A stretch of 6,993 bases of DNA from Actinomycetota bacterium. Its GTDB lineage: Bacteria > Actinomycetota > Thermoleophilia > Solirubrobacterales > Solirubrobacteraceae. Made by a program: the position numbers and the translations under genes. The notes beneath the pieces are model-generated. The model ran no database searches, had not been told where the DNA came from, and saw only the letters and a list, made by a program, of their open reading frames with translations. Shown here one piece after another: positions 5,194 through 6,993 of the stretch (its first letter is position 1; each line of letters starts with the position of its first letter). Location of the stretch: contig VAYD01000072.1 in the NCBI GenBank assembly GCA_005883905.1, forward strand, positions 516-7,508. Direction: 5' to 3'.

Positions 5194-6333
5194 GTGCATC
5201 GCTTGCCTTCAGGAGAGCGCCTCGACCGGATCGTCGCGGCATGCCTCAGCGTTGCGGTGCTGATCGACATCTGGGCGAGCAGCACGATCCCGGGCCCCGA
5301 GGGCGCCGTCATCCCGCTCGCGCTGCTGATCACCGGGTCCGTCGCCCACCGCAGGCGCGCGCCACTTGCGACAGGCGTTCTCGTGCTCTGGGCATTCACC
5401 GCGCTGATACTCGTCGCCGGCTCGGCGACATCGATCCCGATCGCGATCGCGTGGTTCTGCGCCATCTACGGGATCGCGGTGTGGACCGACACCCGCGGGT
5501 TCCTGATCGGCTGCGCCATGCTCGCGGCCGCGAGCACCGTCGCGCAGCTTCGGCCGGATGGCAGCGTCTCCGGCGCTGTCACCTTCACGGTGGTCCCGGG
5601 CGTCGCGATGCTGATCGCGCGCCGCGCGGTTCGAGAGCGGGAACTGAAGGCCGAGGCCCTCGCTCAGCGGGCCGACCTGCTCGAGCGCGAGCGAGAGCTG
5701 CACGCGCGCGAGGCCGTCGCCGACGAGCGCGCGCGCATCGCTCGCGAACTGCACGACCTCGTCGCGCACCACGTGAGCGTCATGGTGGTGCAGGCCGGAG
5801 CCGAGCGCCACGCGCTCGGCGAGGGCCGGCCCGAGACGCGCGACACGCTCGGTTCGATCGAGCAGGCGGGCCGTCAGGCGCTCGCGGAGGCACGGCGCCT
5901 GCTCGGGATGCTGCGGCGCAGCGACGGTGACGACGAGAGCCTCGAGCCACAGCCCGGGCTCGACCACGTCGACGCGCTCGTCGAGCAGGTGCAGCGTGCC
6001 GGATTGCCGGTGACGGTCGCGGTGGAGGGAGAGCGCGTCGCGCTCCCGGCCGGCGTCGACCTGTGTGCGTACCGCGTCATCCAGGAAGGGCTGACCAATG
6101 CGCTCAAGCACGCCGGCCCCGCCCACGCCCAGGTGCGGCTCCGGTTCACCCCGACCGAGCTCGACATCGAGGTCTCCGACGACGGCCGCGGAACGGGCAG
6201 CGTCAACGGCGACGGCCTCGGGCACGGCCTGATCGGAATGCGCGAGCGCGTCACGCTCTACGGCGGCGCGCTCCAAACCGGCCCCGGTGCGCGCGGCGGG
6301 TTTGCGATCCGCGCGCACATCCCGATCGGATGA
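5194..6333 (+). CDS. Sensor histidine kinase, DesK/NarX-like (HisKA_3 + HATPase)
   Basis: The 379-residue membrane kinase has about six hydrophobic segments near residues 13-29, 38-51, 57-76, 80-97, 102-117 and 127-143. A charged coiled-coil linker (about 144-180, RRAVRERELKAEALAQRADLLERERELHAREA) follows. The HisKA_3 dimerisation domain has the phospho-acceptor His187 in RIARELHDLVAHH. The ATPase domain shows an N-box (EGLTNALKHAG, Asn302), a G1 box (DDGRG, 329-333) and a G2 box (GHGLIGMRERV, 343-353), so it looks catalytically intact. There is no large extracellular sensor domain; the signal is probably sensed in or near the membrane. An in-frame TAA at 5182 means the start must be GTG 5194 or TTG 5203; I chose GTG because of the TAACGT element before it. 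Its stop overlaps the response regulator start by 4 nt (ATGA), so the two are translationally coupled and surely partners. Confidence 0.95.
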   Translation: MHRLPSGERLDRIVAACLSVAVLIDIWASSTIPGPEGAVIPLALLITGSVAHRRRAPLATGVLVLWAFTALILVAGSATSIPIAIAWFCAIYGIAVWTDTRGFLIGCAMLAAASTVAQLRPDGSVSGAVTFTVVPGVAMLIARRAVRERELKAEALAQRADLLERERELHAREAVADERARIARELHDLVAHHVSVMVVQAGAERHALGEGRPETRDTLGSIEQAGRQALAEARRLLGMLRRSDGDDESLEPQPGLDHVDALVEQVQRAGLPVTVAVEGERVALPAGVDLCAYRVIQEGLTNALKHAGPAHAQVRLRFTPTELDIEVSDDGRGTGSVNGDGLGHGLIGMRERVTLYGGALQTGPGARGGFAIRAHIPIG

Positions 6334-6993
6334 GCCCACGGGTCCTGATCGCCGACGACCAGGCGCTGGTCCGCGCCGGCTTTCGGAAGCTGCTCGAATC
6401 GGCCCCCGACATCGAGGTGGTCGGCGAAGCCGCCGACGGCCGCGAGGCCCTGGACCTCGCGCGGCGCCTGCTGCCGTCGCTCGTCCTGATGGACATTCGC
6501 ATGCCGCGCATCGACGGCATCGAGGCGACGCGACGGCTGACCTCCGACGGCGGCGGCGCCCGCGTCCTGATTCTCACCACGTTCGGCCTCGACGAGTACG
6601 TCTACGAGGCCCTCCGCGCGGGCGCCAGCGGCTTCATGCTCAAGGACGCCCCACCCGAAGAGCTGCTCGCCGCCGTTCGGGTCGTGGCGGGAGGCGACGC
6701 GCTCATCGCGCCGGCCGTGACGCGCTCGGTCATCGAGGAGTTCGTCCGGCGATCGCCGGCGCCGCAGGTGGCGGGGGCCGCGGAGCTCGAGGCCCTGACG
6801 GCGCGCGAGCGCGAAGTGCTCATGCTGCTCGCGCGCGGGCTGTCGAACGCGGAGATCGCGGCGCGTCTCGTCGTCGGCGAAGGGACGGTCAAGACCCACG
6901 TCGCGCACGTGTTGGCCAAGCTCGGCGTCCGCGACCGCGTGCAGGCGGTCATCGCGGCCTACGAGGCGGGACTCGTCACTCCGGGGCAGACGA
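6330..6993 (+). CDS. Response regulator, NarL/FixJ family with LuxR-type HTH (3' end outside window)
   Basis: The product begins MSPRVLIADDQALVRAG and no stop occurs before the window ends, leaving 221 residues visible. That is about full family length, so only a few residues are likely missing. The receiver domain (about 3-120) carries the acidic pair Asp9/Asp10, phospho-acceptor Asp55 (LVLMDIRMP), switch Thr83 (ILTTF) and Lys105 (MLKDA). The LuxR-type helix-turn-helix (about 156-216) reads LTAREREVLMLLARGLSNAE, then IAARLVVGEGTVKTHVAHVL. All key residues are present. The protein should be phosphorylated by the kinase encoded immediately upstream, dimerise and bind promoter DNA. The start is the ATG at 6330 in the ATGA overlap with the kinase stop. 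Targets are not visible; the divergent membrane protein gene and genes to the right of the window are the natural candidates. Confidence 0.95.
   Translation, partial: MSPRVLIADDQALVRAGFRKLLESAPDIEVVGEAADGREALDLARRLLPSLVLMDIRMPRIDGIEATRRLTSDGGGARVLILTTFGLDEYVYEALRAGASGFMLKDAPPEELLAAVRVVAGGDALIAPAVTRSVIEEFVRRSPAPQVAGAAELEALTAREREVLMLLARGLSNAEIAARLVVGEGTVKTHVAHVLAKLGVRDRVQAVIAAYEAGLVTPGQT

Noticed and set aside
3967..5199. Long minus-strand open frame across the ankyrin and membrane protein genes
   Set aside because: It is Arg/Ser/Pro-rich and overlaps two well-supported genes in other frames, with no motif of its own.
5209..6339. Minus-strand open frame opposite the histidine kinase
   Set aside because: It is a mirror-frame shadow of a gene with intact H, N and G boxes; no independent evidence supports it.

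Overview
The window is very GC-rich, with strong G/C preference at third codon positions, and its genes abut or overlap. The protein types (YncE-like propeller, FHA-HTH protein, ECF sigma factor, DesK/NarL two-component pair, ankyrin protein with a GFSSW-type N-terminus) fit a high-GC actinobacterium. Thermoleophilia/Solirubrobacterales is the best guess, but this comes from protein style, not from a marker gene. I see no tRNA, rRNA, CRISPR array, insertion sequence or phage gene.

Left part (1-2027, + strand): the 3' end of a beta-propeller gene that begins outside the window, followed by a gene for a predicted lipoprotein built from three diverged repeats, each with one pair of cysteines. 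Middle part (2014-4408): an FHA-HTH protein on the minus strand, whose 3' end overlaps the lipoprotein gene tail to tail. Its 5' end overlaps, head to head, the start of an ECF sigma factor gene on the plus strand. An ankyrin-repeat protein gene with an excellent ribosome binding site follows the sigma gene by 48 nt. Right part (4416-6993): a six-helix membrane protein on the minus strand, then a 142-nt divergent control region (the only sizeable non-coding stretch). After it come a DesK-like sensor histidine kinase and a NarL/LuxR response regulator overlapping by 4 nt; the regulator gene runs off the window.

Functionally the window is mostly regulation and signalling: a phosphothreonine-reading FHA-HTH protein beside an alternative sigma factor, and a classic two-component pair that may control the divergent membrane protein gene or genes beyond the window. 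No dramatic new system is evident. The points most worth a second look are the FHA/sigma start overlap with its inverted repeat, the cysteine-paired triple-repeat lipoprotein, and the dyad plus probable leaderless promoter in the divergent region.
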